From assembly GCA_029243485.1 (NCBI GenBank), contig JAQWRY010000062.1, positions 1 through 64,000 of the forward strand: 64,000 nt of DNA. The letters are read 5' to 3'. Position 1 is the stretch's first letter, and each line of letters opens with the position of its first letter. The stretch comes from Candidatus Binatia bacterium (lineage in GTDB: Bacteria; Desulfobacterota; Binatia; UBA12015). Position numbers and translations under genes: made by a program. Below the pieces are notes generated by a model, which was given only the letters and a program-made list of their open reading frames with translations, did no database searches and was not told the DNA's origin. Below are positions 35,540-44,264 of this stretch, in pieces.

Positions 35540-36370
35540 ATGATGATCCGAGCCTTTTCGTGGCTGCCCCTTCTGCTGGTCGCCCTCCTCTTTCCGACGA
35601 GTGGGTCCGCGGGAATCGACGTGAAGACCCGAACCGTCGGCTCCGCCGGGACACCCGACTCGAGTCGCCTGCGCGCCGACGGGAACCAACTGCGCATTGA
35701 TACCGCCGCGCCCCCGAGCGGCCAGGGCGCGACATCGATCGTCTTCGACGCCAACACCGAAGTTCTGCGGGTCTATCGTCACGCAGAGAACTCCTACGTC
35801 GAGATCGACAAGGAGTTCGCCGCCCAACTCGGCGCGAAGATGGCGGAGGCCCAAAAGATGATGGAGGCGCAGCTTGCGAAGATGCCTCCCGAGCAGCGCG
35901 CCATGATGGAAAAGCTGATGAAGAGCGGGGCCATGCCGTTCCCGAACCCGGGTGCGAAAAAGAACGCCGTGCCGCTCGAGGCCAAGTCCACCGCAAAGAC
36001 CGAGACCATCGGTGAGACCGTGTGCACCGTCTACACGCTCAGCCGCGGCGGCACGCCCAAGGGAGACGTCTGCGTCGCCGCCTGGGACACCGTCGCGATC
36101 GGCCCGAACGACATCAAGGTTCTGAAGAAACTCGGTGCTTTCCAGAGCAAGATGACCGAGTCCCTCGCGGGTGCGGTCCCGGGAGCCGCGCAGCCCTTCG
36201 AGTTGCTGGACCGCGTCGACGGGTTTCCGCTTCGCACGCGTCGCACCGAGGGTGGGAAGGTCGTGTCCGAGACCTACTTCGAAGATCTCCAGCAAGCCGA
36301 AGTCGATCCGGATGCCTTCTCGATCCCGGCCGGGTACACGAAAAAGGAGACCGCCGCCCCGGGCGGCTGA
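35540..36370 (+). CDS. Secreted DUF4412-like protein
   Basis: A protein of 276 residues with a clear signal peptide (cleavage near residue 24). After a beta-rich first part (SIVFDANTEVLRVYRHAENSYVEID) comes a Met-rich helix, KMAEAQKMMEAQLAKMPPEQ, that is typical of DUF4412 proteins. A second beta part follows, with CTVYTLSRGGTPKGDVCVAAWD and YFEDLQQAEVDPDAFSIPAGY. Its periplasmic role is unknown. Two adjacent ATG codons (35540, 35543) can serve as start. It converges with hspQ. Confidence 0.75.
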   Translation: MMIRAFSWLPLLLVALLFPTSGSAGIDVKTRTVGSAGTPDSSRLRADGNQLRIDTAAPPSGQGATSIVFDANTEVLRVYRHAENSYVEIDKEFAAQLGAKMAEAQKMMEAQLAKMPPEQRAMMEKLMKSGAMPFPNPGAKKNAVPLEAKSTAKTETIGETVCTVYTLSRGGTPKGDVCVAAWDTVAIGPNDIKVLKKLGAFQSKMTESLAGAVPGAAQPFELLDRVDGFPLRTRRTEGGKVVSETYFEDLQQAEVDPDAFSIPAGYTKKETAAPGG

Positions 36371-36389
36371 GTCGCCGTCCGAAGACCCC

Positions 36390-36758
36390 TCAGTGCATCG
36401 TCTTCGGTAGGCGGATCTCGTAGAAGCCGCCGCTCAACTCACCGAACAGCTCACACACTTGCGGGTGGCCGATCGGCTCGCCCGTGTCGTCGGCGAGCAG
36501 GTTCTGCTGAGAGACATACGCGACGTAGTAGCTCGTCTCATTTTCGGCGAGCAGGTGGTAGTAGGGCTGCTCCTTGTGGGGGCGCACATCTTCGGGAATC
36601 GACTCCCACCACTCTTCTGTGTGGTTGAAGATGGGGTCGACATCGAAGATCACGCCGCGAAAGGGGTAAATCCGATGTCGCACAACCTGGCCGATTGCGT
36701 ACTTGCCGTCGTGGTCGTCCACAACGCAGACAGTAAGGACGCGATCCCCGGCGGTCAA
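36390..36758 (-). CDS. hspQ: HspQ-type heat-shock / hemimethylated DNA-binding protein
   Basis: A protein of 122 residues. The conserved block is KYAIGQVVRHRIYPFRGVIFDVDPIF, then WYHLL-like PYYHLLAENETSYYVAYVSQQNL. HspQ influences Lon protease and DnaA stability in enterobacteria. The apparent start TTG 36758 overlaps the TGA of rsmI (TTGA). A GTG codon within VCVVDDHDG is an alternative that gives a protein nearer the usual size. It is the last gene of the nuo-rsmI-hspQ transcript. Confidence 0.85.
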   Translation of the reverse strand: MTAGDRVLTVCVVDDHDGKYAIGQVVRHRIYPFRGVIFDVDPIFNHTEEWWESIPEDVRPHKEQPYYHLLAENETSYYVAYVSQQNLLADDTGEPIGHPQVCELFGELSGGFYEIRLPKTMH

Positions 36759-37615
36759 TCGGTCTCCGACTCCTCGATCGCGCGGCGATAGACGTCCCGC
36801 CTGGGGAGTCCCAGCTCCAGGGCCACCGCGCGCGCCGCGCGGGAGGCCGATTCCCCTTCCGCGAACCGGGCACGGAGCCGTTCACCGACGATGGGATCGT
36901 CCACGCCGCCTACTTCGGTGCGCGGATCCGGCGCGCCGGCGATGGCCAACACCAGCTCGCCCCGCACCCGCTCCGCGTCGTCGGCACCGGCATACCGGGC
37001 AGCGAGTTCCTCCAGCGTCCCCCGGACGAGTTCCTCGAACTTCTTCGTCAGCTCTCGTCCGATGACTGCGTCACGCGGCCCGAGAACCTCGGCGAGATCT
37101 TGCAAGGCAGCCGGAAGACGTCGCGCCGTCTCGAAGAGCACAAGCGTGTCCCGGTGATCCGAGTACTCAGCCGCGAACTTCCGGCGAGCCTGCGTCTTCG
37201 CGGGCAGAAATCCCAGGAACGTGAAGCGCCCCGCGGGCAACCCCGCGCATGACAGTAGAGCGAGCGGCGCCGACGGACCGGGAATTGGGATCACCCGAAC
37301 CCCCGCCGCATGCGCCTCCCCGACCAGGCGAAAGCCCGGGTCCGAAAGAAGCGGCGTACCCGCGTCGCTGACCAACGCGATCGACTCGCCTGCGAGAGCG
37401 CGCTCGATCAACTCCGGCGCGCGAGTGGCCTCGATCGCGTCATAGTAGGAGACGAGCGGCTTCGACAAGCCCAGGTGCTGAAGGAGCACCCGCGTTCGCC
37501 GCGTGTCCTCGGCCGCAACGACATCGACCTCACCGAGAATGCGCTCGGCCCGACGGGTGATGTCCTCGAGATTCCCGATGGGCGTTGCGACCACGTAGAT
37601 CGTGCCCACCGCCAC
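36755..37615 (-). CDS. rsmI: 16S rRNA (cytidine1402-2'-O)-methyltransferase
   Basis: A protein of 286 residues. It opens with TIYVVATPIGNLEDITRRA and has AEDTRRTRVLL, ALVSDAGTPLLSDPGFRLV, PIPGPSAPLALLSCAGLPAGRFTFLGFLP and the RELTKKFEE segment near the dimer interface, all typical of RsmI in the SAM-dependent tetrapyrrole-methylase fold. It methylates C1402 in the decoding centre of 16S rRNA. The start is GTG 37615 (another GTG is 6 nt on). It is 18 bp after nuoN and overlaps hspQ. Confidence 0.95.
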   Translation of the reverse strand: MAVGTIYVVATPIGNLEDITRRAERILGEVDVVAAEDTRRTRVLLQHLGLSKPLVSYYDAIEATRAPELIERALAGESIALVSDAGTPLLSDPGFRLVGEAHAAGVRVIPIPGPSAPLALLSCAGLPAGRFTFLGFLPAKTQARRKFAAEYSDHRDTLVLFETARRLPAALQDLAEVLGPRDAVIGRELTKKFEELVRGTLEELAARYAGADDAERVRGELVLAIAGAPDPRTEVGGVDDPIVGERLRARFAEGESASRAARAVALELGLPRRDVYRRAIEESETD

Positions 37616-37633
37616 AAGCCCGACCCCTCAGAC

Positions 37634-39118
37634 TCAGCCGACGAACAGTCGGGCCGACCGGTCAGCGAAATCGAAGAGCGGTCCCCAGAAGAGCCCGAGC
37701 ACGATCGTCCCGATCGTCAACAGTCCGAGCAGAAGCCCGTTGTGCATGTCGACCTCGACGACGCCCTCGCCCCCTTCGGGCTGGTCGAGGAACATCGTCC
37801 GCACGATCTTCGCGTAGTAAAAGAGCGAGACCACACTATTCGCAACGCCAATGAGCGCCAGGATGTAGAACTCCTCCTTCACGACGGCCGCGAAGAGATG
37901 GAATTTGCCGATGAAGCCGGCGAGCGGCGGAAGCCCCGTCAGCGAGAACATGAAGACCGCCATCGCGATGGCCGGCAAGGCACCGCCCCGCCACGCGAGG
38001 CCCCGGAAGCTCGCGAGATCTTCGCGGCCCGTCGAGTTCGCCACCATCATCACCACGAGGAAGGCCCCGATGTTCATGAGGTAGTAGACGGTCAGATAGA
38101 AGATCATTGCCCGCAGGCCATCGTCCGTCAGAACGACGAGGCCCATGAGCGCATAGCCCGCGTGAGCAATGCCCGAGTACGCGAGGAGTCGCTTCACGTT
38201 CGCCTGCTGATTCAGCGCGGCGAGGTTTCCGTATGTCATCGTGAGCGCCGAGAGCACCAGAAGAAGGTGATCCCACCTGACTCCGCCGACGATCTCATAC
38301 GTGCCGCCGCCACCGGGCTGCGCGAGCGCGGTCAGGAAGAAGCGAATCATCAACGCGAAGGCCGCCGTCTTGGAGCCAACGGCAAGGAACGCGGCGACGG
38401 GAACCGGAGCGCCCTGATAGACGTCGGGTGCCCACATGTGGAACGGGAAAGCGGAGATCTTGAAGCCCAGGCCCGCCACCGTGAGGATCAGCGCGACGTA
38501 CAGAGCAAGCTGCCCGGAAGCGTCGAGTCCTGCGAGCGCCTGCTGGATCGCGTGGAACTCGAGGCTACCCGCGAGCCCATAGATCCAGCTCATGCCGTAG
38601 ATCATCGCGCCCGAAGCCACACCACCGTAGATGAGGTACTTGAGCGACGCCTCGCCCGAACGCCGGCTGTGCAGCGAGTACCCCGCGAGCACGTAGGACG
38701 TGAGACTCACGAACTCGAGCGAGAGGTACGCCATCAGCAGGTTGTTGGCGGACGCCATGTACGCCATGCCCAGCGTCGCCGCCAGCAGGATCGCCCAGTA
38801 CTCCCCCTGGTTCAGGCGTCGTACTTCACGCGAACCGAGCGACATCCAGATCGTCGCGAACGAAGACAGTAGAACGAGGAGCTGGAAGTAGAGTCCGAAC
38901 TCGTCGAGAACGATGGACTTGTGGAAGAGCGTCCCCGTCTCCGAGGACAGCTGCATGACGACGAGAAAGATCGCCGCCGCCACAACCAACAAAGCGATGT
39001 CGCCGAGCCACTCCTTCTTCTCGATCACCAGGTCGAGAAGGAACACAGCCACCACCGAAAACGCCAAGAGCAGCGCCGGCAAGCTGTGGGAGAGGCTCGC
39101 GAAATTTGCGAGGTCCAA
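37634..39118 (-). CDS. nuoN: NADH-quinone oxidoreductase subunit N
   Basis: A protein of 494 residues with about 14 membrane helices. It is one of the three antiporter-like proton-pumping subunits of complex I. The conserved lysine and glutamate regions are visible (LSLEFVSLTSYVLAGY; HMWAPDVYQGAPVPVAAFLAVGSKTAA). It is 15 bp after nuoM and is the last nuo gene of the operon. Confidence 0.95.
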   Translation of the reverse strand: MDLANFASLSHSLPALLLAFSVVAVFLLDLVIEKKEWLGDIALLVVAAAIFLVVMQLSSETGTLFHKSIVLDEFGLYFQLLVLLSSFATIWMSLGSREVRRLNQGEYWAILLAATLGMAYMASANNLLMAYLSLEFVSLTSYVLAGYSLHSRRSGEASLKYLIYGGVASGAMIYGMSWIYGLAGSLEFHAIQQALAGLDASGQLALYVALILTVAGLGFKISAFPFHMWAPDVYQGAPVPVAAFLAVGSKTAAFALMIRFFLTALAQPGGGGTYEIVGGVRWDHLLLVLSALTMTYGNLAALNQQANVKRLLAYSGIAHAGYALMGLVVLTDDGLRAMIFYLTVYYLMNIGAFLVVMMVANSTGREDLASFRGLAWRGGALPAIAMAVFMFSLTGLPPLAGFIGKFHLFAAVVKEEFYILALIGVANSVVSLFYYAKIVRTMFLDQPEGGEGVVEVDMHNGLLLGLLTIGTIVLGLFWGPLFDFADRSARLFVG

Positions 39119-39133
39119 GCGCCCGCCCCTTCC

Positions 39134-40642
39134 CTACCGCGCGCTCAGGATACCGGTCGCGGATGCGACCGGCCCTTGGCCGGCGGAGAGCACGGTCTCA
39201 TTGAGGTGCGTGAGCGAAACATCGATCAGACTGAGAACCGGCTTCGGGTAGACGCCCAGGATGATCACGATGATCGCGAGCGGCACCAGCATGCCGACTT
39301 CGCGCATGTTGATGTCGGGCAGGTCCAGGTACTTCTCGTTCGCCGGACCGAGGTAGATGCGCTGCATGGTCCAGAGCATGTAGCCCGCGGTCAGAACGAC
39401 CGCAGCGGCCGAGATCACCGTGAGCACCGGGTAGTAGCGCCAGCCGCCGAGGAGAACCAGAACCTCGGAAATGAACGCCGAGAGCCCTGGCAGGCCCATG
39501 GCGGCGAAGAACGCGAAGGCCGTCCAGCCGGTGTAGAACGGCATGATGCTGGCGAGCCCGCCGAAGCCGTTGATCTCACGATGGTGCGCCCGGTCGTAGA
39601 TGACACCGACCAGAAGGAACAACATCGCGGTGACCGTTCCGTGGTTGAACATCTGAAGGACGGCGCCGTCGATGCCCTGCTGCGTGAACGTCGCCATTCC
39701 GAACATGACGTAGCCCATGTGGCTGATCGACGAGTACGCGATCAGCTTCTTGTAGTCGGTCTGCGCCATCGCGCAGAGGGCGCCATAGATGATGTTGACG
39801 ACCCCCAACACCACGAGGAAGTAGTACGCGAACTCCAACGTGCCGACCGGCAGAATCGCGTAGTTGATCCGCAGGATTCCGTAAGCCCCCATCTTGAGCA
39901 GGACGCCGGCCAGGATGACCGAGATCGCGGTCGGCGCCTCGACGTGCGCGTCGGGCAACCAGGTATGGAACGGGAACGCCGGGATTTTGATCGCGAACCC
40001 GATGAACAACGCGATCCAAGCGAAGCGTTGGAAGTTGTCCGAGTACGTCGGTGCTCGGCGGGCGAGCTCGAGCATGTCGAACGTGTGCGGGTCGTTGTAG
40101 AAGTACAACGCCAGCATCGCGACCAGCATCAAGACACTGCCGACCATCGTATAGAGGAAGAACTTGATCGCGGCGTACTCGCGCCGCGGCCCGCCCCAAA
40201 TACCGATCAGGAAGTACATCGGCAGGAGCATCACTTCCCAGAAAACGAAGAACAGGAAGAAGTCGAGCGCACAGAAAACGCCCATCATCGCCGTGTCGAG
40301 GAGCAGGAAGAGCGGGAAGTAGGCCTTGACCGCCTTGTCGATGTTCCACGAAGCGACGATGCAGATCGTCGAGAGCAGCGCGGTCAACAGGATCATCGTG
40401 ATCGAGATCCCGTCGACACCGACGTAGTACTCGATGTTGAAGGCCGGAATCCACGCCACCCGCTGCACGAGCTGCATGTCGGGCGTCGTACGATCGAAGC
40501 TTCCAAAGAGCTGGAAGGCCATGATCAACGGCGGAACGGTCGCGCCGAGCGCAACCCACTTGATCGCCGCCTCCGCCTTCTTAGGCATCAGCAGGATCAA
40601 GGCCGCTCCGATCAGCGGCGTAAAGATCATCCAGGTCAGCAT
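39134..40642 (-). CDS. nuoM: NADH-quinone oxidoreductase subunit M
   Basis: A protein of 502 residues starting at ATG 40642 behind GAGGGGA. It has about 14 helices with the family motifs FFVFWEVMLLPMYFLIGIWG, the helix pair around IPAFPFHTWLPDAHVEAPTAISVILAGVLLKMGAYG, and YSSISHMGYVMFG. It is a proton-translocating antiporter-like subunit of the membrane arm, 35 bp after nuoL. An in-frame extension to 40783 lies inside nuoL and is not the start. Confidence 0.95.
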   Translation of the reverse strand: MLTWMIFTPLIGAALILLMPKKAEAAIKWVALGATVPPLIMAFQLFGSFDRTTPDMQLVQRVAWIPAFNIEYYVGVDGISITMILLTALLSTICIVASWNIDKAVKAYFPLFLLLDTAMMGVFCALDFFLFFVFWEVMLLPMYFLIGIWGGPRREYAAIKFFLYTMVGSVLMLVAMLALYFYNDPHTFDMLELARRAPTYSDNFQRFAWIALFIGFAIKIPAFPFHTWLPDAHVEAPTAISVILAGVLLKMGAYGILRINYAILPVGTLEFAYYFLVVLGVVNIIYGALCAMAQTDYKKLIAYSSISHMGYVMFGMATFTQQGIDGAVLQMFNHGTVTAMLFLLVGVIYDRAHHREINGFGGLASIMPFYTGWTAFAFFAAMGLPGLSAFISEVLVLLGGWRYYPVLTVISAAAVVLTAGYMLWTMQRIYLGPANEKYLDLPDINMREVGMLVPLAIIVIILGVYPKPVLSLIDVSLTHLNETVLSAGQGPVASATGILSAR

Positions 40643-40677
40643 GTTCCCCTCATTTGTTCTCGAACGCCCCTCGCCCT

Positions 40678-42843
40678 TCAGATCAGCTGAACGAAGAGCA
40701 CCACCGCCACGCCGATTACGATCACGTAGAGGTAGGAGTAGATGTGTCCCGTCTGGATCGTGCGGACACGGTTGCCCGCCCACGAGGTCACGCTGCCCAC
40801 CGCGTTCACCGCCCCGTCGACGACATACGTGTCGAAGGCAGCCTCCACCGTGGCGATGGTGCGTGTAACCGCAGCGACTCCGTTCACGAGCCCGTCGATG
40901 ATGATTCGGTCGAAGTTCGAGAGCAGGCCCGAAATGGCCAGCGTCCCGCGAATGACCGTCGCTTCGTAGAGTTCATCTACGTAATACTTGTTGTAGATCA
41001 GCTTGTACGGCACGCCCGCCAGGATGTCGCTGAAGCGCTCCGGCGCGATGGCCTTCTTGATGTAGATCAGCCAGGCGAGCAGGATCCCGCCCATCGCGAT
41101 CAGAACCGAGACACCCATCAGGATGTACTCGAACGGATCGTGCGCGACGCTGTGGGCCACGTGCTCGACGTCGGCCGCGACCTCGGCGACGATTCCCTGT
41201 GCGCCGTGTGCGGCCGCCGCGGCAGCGCCGTGGCCTCCCGCGGACATGACCGGCGCGAGCCAGTTGTCGAAGATGTGATGACCGCCGAGGGCCCCGGGGA
41301 CGTTCAGGAAACCGGTCAGAACCGCGCCCGCTCCGAGAACCATCAGTGGGATCGTCATGACGAGCGAAGACTCGTGCGGCTCGTGGTGCCCGTGGTCGCC
41401 ATGGCCGTCGTCGGCCGCGTGACCCTGGTCGTCTTCACCCGCATGCCCCGGGCCGCGGTACTCCCCGTGGAACGTCAGGAAGACCTGCCGGAACATGTAA
41501 AACGCAGTAAAGCCCGCCGCGATGCTGCCGAAGAGCCAGATCAAGCCGGACCCGTGCGGGCTCGACCAGGCCTTCCAGAGAATTTCATCCTTAGAGAAGA
41601 AGCCGGCGAACGGCGGAATGCCGGAAATGGCCAAGGTCGAGACCAGGAACGTCCAGTACGTGATCGGCATGTACTTCTTCAGGCCACCCATGTTCCGCAT
41701 GTCCTGCTCGTGATGCAGGGCGTGGATGATGCTGCCCGAGCCGAGGAACAAACAGGCCTTGAAGAACGCGTGCGTGAAGAGGTGGAAGATGCCGGCCGAA
41801 TACGACCCCACACCCATCGCGATGAACATGAATCCCAGCTGCGAGACCGTCGAGTAAGCGAGAACCTTCTTGATGTCCCACTGCGCGACACCGATCGTCG
41901 CCGCGACGAACGCGGTCGCCGTACCGATGAAAGCGATCACGCCGAGCGTCGCTGGCGCCATGTCGAACAAGAAGTTGAGTCGGGCGATCAGGTAGACGCC
42001 CGCTGTGACCATCGTTGCGGCGTGGATCAGAGCCGACACCGGCGTGGGGCCGGCCATCGCGTCGGGCAGCCAGACGTACAGCGGAATCTGCGCCGACTTG
42101 CCGGCGGCGCCCACAAAGAGCGCCAACGTGATGAAGGTGGCCGCGCCGAGCCCGAAGATCATCTGGCCATCGAGCAGGTGCACGCGCTCGGCGATCTCCC
42201 GCACGACGAGCGTGCCCTGCCCCGTCTGGTCCAGACACCAGTAGAGCGCGAACATCCCCAGCACGAAGCCGAAGTCGCCGATGCGGTTTACAATGAACGC
42301 CTTCGAACCCGCCGTCGCGTTCGCGTTGACCTTGTAATAGAAGCCGATCAGCGCGTAGGAGCAGAGCCCGACGCCTTCCCAGCCGACGAACAGCGTGAGC
42401 AGGCTGTCACCGAGAACGAGCGTGAGCATCGCCGCGGTGAAGAGGTTCAAGTAGGCGAAGTAGCGCCAGATGCTCGGCTCGTCGTCCATGTAGCCGGCCG
42501 AGTACATGTGGATCAGCCCGCCGATCCCGGTGACCACCAGCAGCAACGTGCTCGAGAGCGGATCCGCCCACCACGCCAAGTTCACCTTCAGGTGCCCGAC
42601 GTGGATCCACTCGGACATGTCGTCCAAGAGGAAGCGTTGGTCCGGCTCCATCCCGACGAGTTGCAGGAACGCGGTCACCGCGAGGATGAAGGCGAGCGCA
42701 ACCGGCGCGCAGGCTATCCCGATGACCGCTCCGCGGCCCAGGCGCTTTTGAATGTGAAAGCCGAACAGCCCGTTGATCGTCGCTCCGATGAGCGGCAACA
42801 GGATGATCCAGCGCAGGTAATCTACTTCAGTAGGATGAGACAC
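40678..42843 (-). CDS. nuoL: NADH-quinone oxidoreductase subunit L, with His-rich insertion
   Basis: A protein of 721 residues, longer than the usual 610-650. The antiporter core is normal: FVGWEGVGLCSYALIGFYY, SAQIPLYVWLPDAMAGPTPVSALIHAATMVTAGVYLI, AYSTVSQLGFMFIAMG. The C-terminal long helix that runs along the membrane arm is present. Between about residues 460 and 500 is a soluble insertion with many His, Asp and Gly residues (GHAADDGHGDHGHHEPHE). The proton path is not interrupted by it. It may bind metal or be a disordered loop. Confidence 0.93.
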   Translation of the reverse strand: MSHPTEVDYLRWIILLPLIGATINGLFGFHIQKRLGRGAVIGIACAPVALAFILAVTAFLQLVGMEPDQRFLLDDMSEWIHVGHLKVNLAWWADPLSSTLLLVVTGIGGLIHMYSAGYMDDEPSIWRYFAYLNLFTAAMLTLVLGDSLLTLFVGWEGVGLCSYALIGFYYKVNANATAGSKAFIVNRIGDFGFVLGMFALYWCLDQTGQGTLVVREIAERVHLLDGQMIFGLGAATFITLALFVGAAGKSAQIPLYVWLPDAMAGPTPVSALIHAATMVTAGVYLIARLNFLFDMAPATLGVIAFIGTATAFVAATIGVAQWDIKKVLAYSTVSQLGFMFIAMGVGSYSAGIFHLFTHAFFKACLFLGSGSIIHALHHEQDMRNMGGLKKYMPITYWTFLVSTLAISGIPPFAGFFSKDEILWKAWSSPHGSGLIWLFGSIAAGFTAFYMFRQVFLTFHGEYRGPGHAGEDDQGHAADDGHGDHGHHEPHESSLVMTIPLMVLGAGAVLTGFLNVPGALGGHHIFDNWLAPVMSAGGHGAAAAAAHGAQGIVAEVAADVEHVAHSVAHDPFEYILMGVSVLIAMGGILLAWLIYIKKAIAPERFSDILAGVPYKLIYNKYYVDELYEATVIRGTLAISGLLSNFDRIIIDGLVNGVAAVTRTIATVEAAFDTYVVDGAVNAVGSVTSWAGNRVRTIQTGHIYSYLYVIVIGVAVVLFVQLI

Positions 42844-42855
42844 TGGCAGCTTCCC

Positions 42856-43167
42856 TCAGCCCCTGAGCGTGTCGGTCGCTTCGACGTCGATCGTCTCGAA
42901 CTTCCGATAGATACCGAGAACGATCGCAAGCCCGATCGCAGCCTCTGCGGCCGCGAGCATGATCGCGAAGATGGTGAAAATCTGTCCGTCGTACCCGCTC
43001 CCGCCGAAGCGCGAGAACGCGATGTAGTTGATGTTGGCGGAATTCAGGATCAGCTCGACGCCCATGAGGACGCCGATCGCGTTGCGCCGCGTGAGAACCG
43101 TGAAGAGCCCCGCGATGAAGACCAGAATGCTGACCGTCAGGAAATGATGCAGGCCGATGTCGAGCAT
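42856..43167 (-). CDS. nuoK: NADH-quinone oxidoreductase subunit K
   Basis: A protein of 103 residues with three membrane helices. The two conserved buried glutamates are in LMGVELILNSANINYIAFSRF and MLAAAEAAIGLAIVLGIYRK. The ATG overlaps the nuoJ stop by one base (TGATG), so translation is coupled. It is part of the proton channel region of complex I. Confidence 0.96.
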   Translation of the reverse strand: MLDIGLHHFLTVSILVFIAGLFTVLTRRNAIGVLMGVELILNSANINYIAFSRFGGSGYDGQIFTIFAIMLAAAEAAIGLAIVLGIYRKFETIDVEATDTLRG

Positions 43168-43664
43168 CAGTCGCGAATTTCCTTCCGGGAGAGAACGATC
43201 GCCCCGACGAGTGCGGTCAACAGCACGACCGACGCCAGTTCGAACGGCAGGAGATAGGGGCCGAGGAAGAGCTCCCCGATCGCGTATGTACTCGGCGTGG
43301 GGTCACCGGGATCGACCAACTTCCAGGGCGCCCGGAAAGCCGCCGTGAACATCCCGAAAGCGACGATGCCGACGACCAGAGCGGCGGGGATCCTCCCGAC
43401 GGAGCGGTTCGACACTTCCACCTCCGCGATCTGATGCGTGAGCATGATCGCAAAGAGCGTCAGGACCAGGATCCCGCCGACGTAGACAAGGATCTGAACG
43501 ACGGCGAGGAAGTCGGCAGAGAGAAATGCGTACATCCCCGCGGTCCCCAGGAGAGCGCCCATCAATGCGAACGCCGAGTACACGACGTTGCGCGACAGCG
43601 CGACACCGAGGGCACAGCCCACGGTCAGCCCGGCAATCAAATAGAATAGTGCGGCGTAGACCAC
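43167..43664 (-). CDS. nuoJ: NADH-quinone oxidoreductase subunit J
   Basis: A protein of 165 residues with five membrane helices. The family motif ALMGALLGTAGMYAFLSADFLAVVQILVYVGGILVLTLFAIML contains the helix 3 pi-bulge region that couples quinone reduction to pumping. It follows nuoI after 54 bp and overlaps nuoK by one base. Confidence 0.95.
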   Translation of the reverse strand: MVYAALFYLIAGLTVGCALGVALSRNVVYSAFALMGALLGTAGMYAFLSADFLAVVQILVYVGGILVLTLFAIMLTHQIAEVEVSNRSVGRIPAALVVGIVAFGMFTAAFRAPWKLVDPGDPTPSTYAIGELFLGPYLLPFELASVVLLTALVGAIVLSRKEIRD

Positions 43665-43718
43665 TTCAGAGCACCACCACGGCGGCCCCGAGCAACGAAC
43701 GGCGAGCGATGAGGCCCG

Positions 43719-44252
43719 TCATTTCGAGCTGCCGGGGGTTGCAAACTCTTCCAGATACTTGAGCCCACGCGTAAGAATCGGTGCGACCTCGGGATCCGTC
43801 TCGGGTCCCTTGACCGGCTTGTACGCGGGGATCGGCGCTTTGACGTATCGGCGAATCAGACTCTCGAGAGAGTAGTCCGCCCCTTCGAACTCCGTCGTGT
43901 GATGAATCGAGCCCGTCGGGCACGGCTCCGAACACAGTCCGCAGTACATGCACTTCGCCAGATCGATGTCGAAGCGCTTGAGCGTCATTTCCTTCGTCTG
44001 CTTGTTCTTGTCGGCATCGATGACGATGCAGTCGATCGGACAGGCGCGTTCGCAAGCGAGACAACCGGTGCAGATCTCCAGGTCGACGTCGAGCAGCCCG
44101 CGGTAGCGGAACGGCAAGGCGTCCTGGAGCCGAATGTCGAGCCGGTCCGGGTACTGAATGGTGAACGGCTTGCGCACGAAGTGCGACGCCGTAATCGCCA
44201 TCCCCTCGAAGATGGTGGTGATCGTGTCTTTGATGTTTCCGAAGTAGCCCAT
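43719..44252 (-). CDS. nuoI: NADH-quinone oxidoreductase subunit I (two 4Fe-4S clusters)
   Basis: A protein of 177 residues. The two ferredoxin motifs are CTGCLACERACP and CMYCGLCSEPCP, ligating clusters N6a and N6b that pass electrons to NuoB. An N-terminal amphipathic helix with a typical HFVRKPFTIQYPD segment anchors it. It follows nuoH after 12 bp. In this 11-subunit complex NuoI is the most likely entry point for electrons from an external donor. Confidence 0.96.
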   Translation of the reverse strand: MGYFGNIKDTITTIFEGMAITASHFVRKPFTIQYPDRLDIRLQDALPFRYRGLLDVDLEICTGCLACERACPIDCIVIDADKNKQTKEMTLKRFDIDLAKCMYCGLCSEPCPTGSIHHTTEFEGADYSLESLIRRYVKAPIPAYKPVKGPETDPEVAPILTRGLKYLEEFATPGSSK

Positions 44253-44264
44253 TTTCCTACTGCC

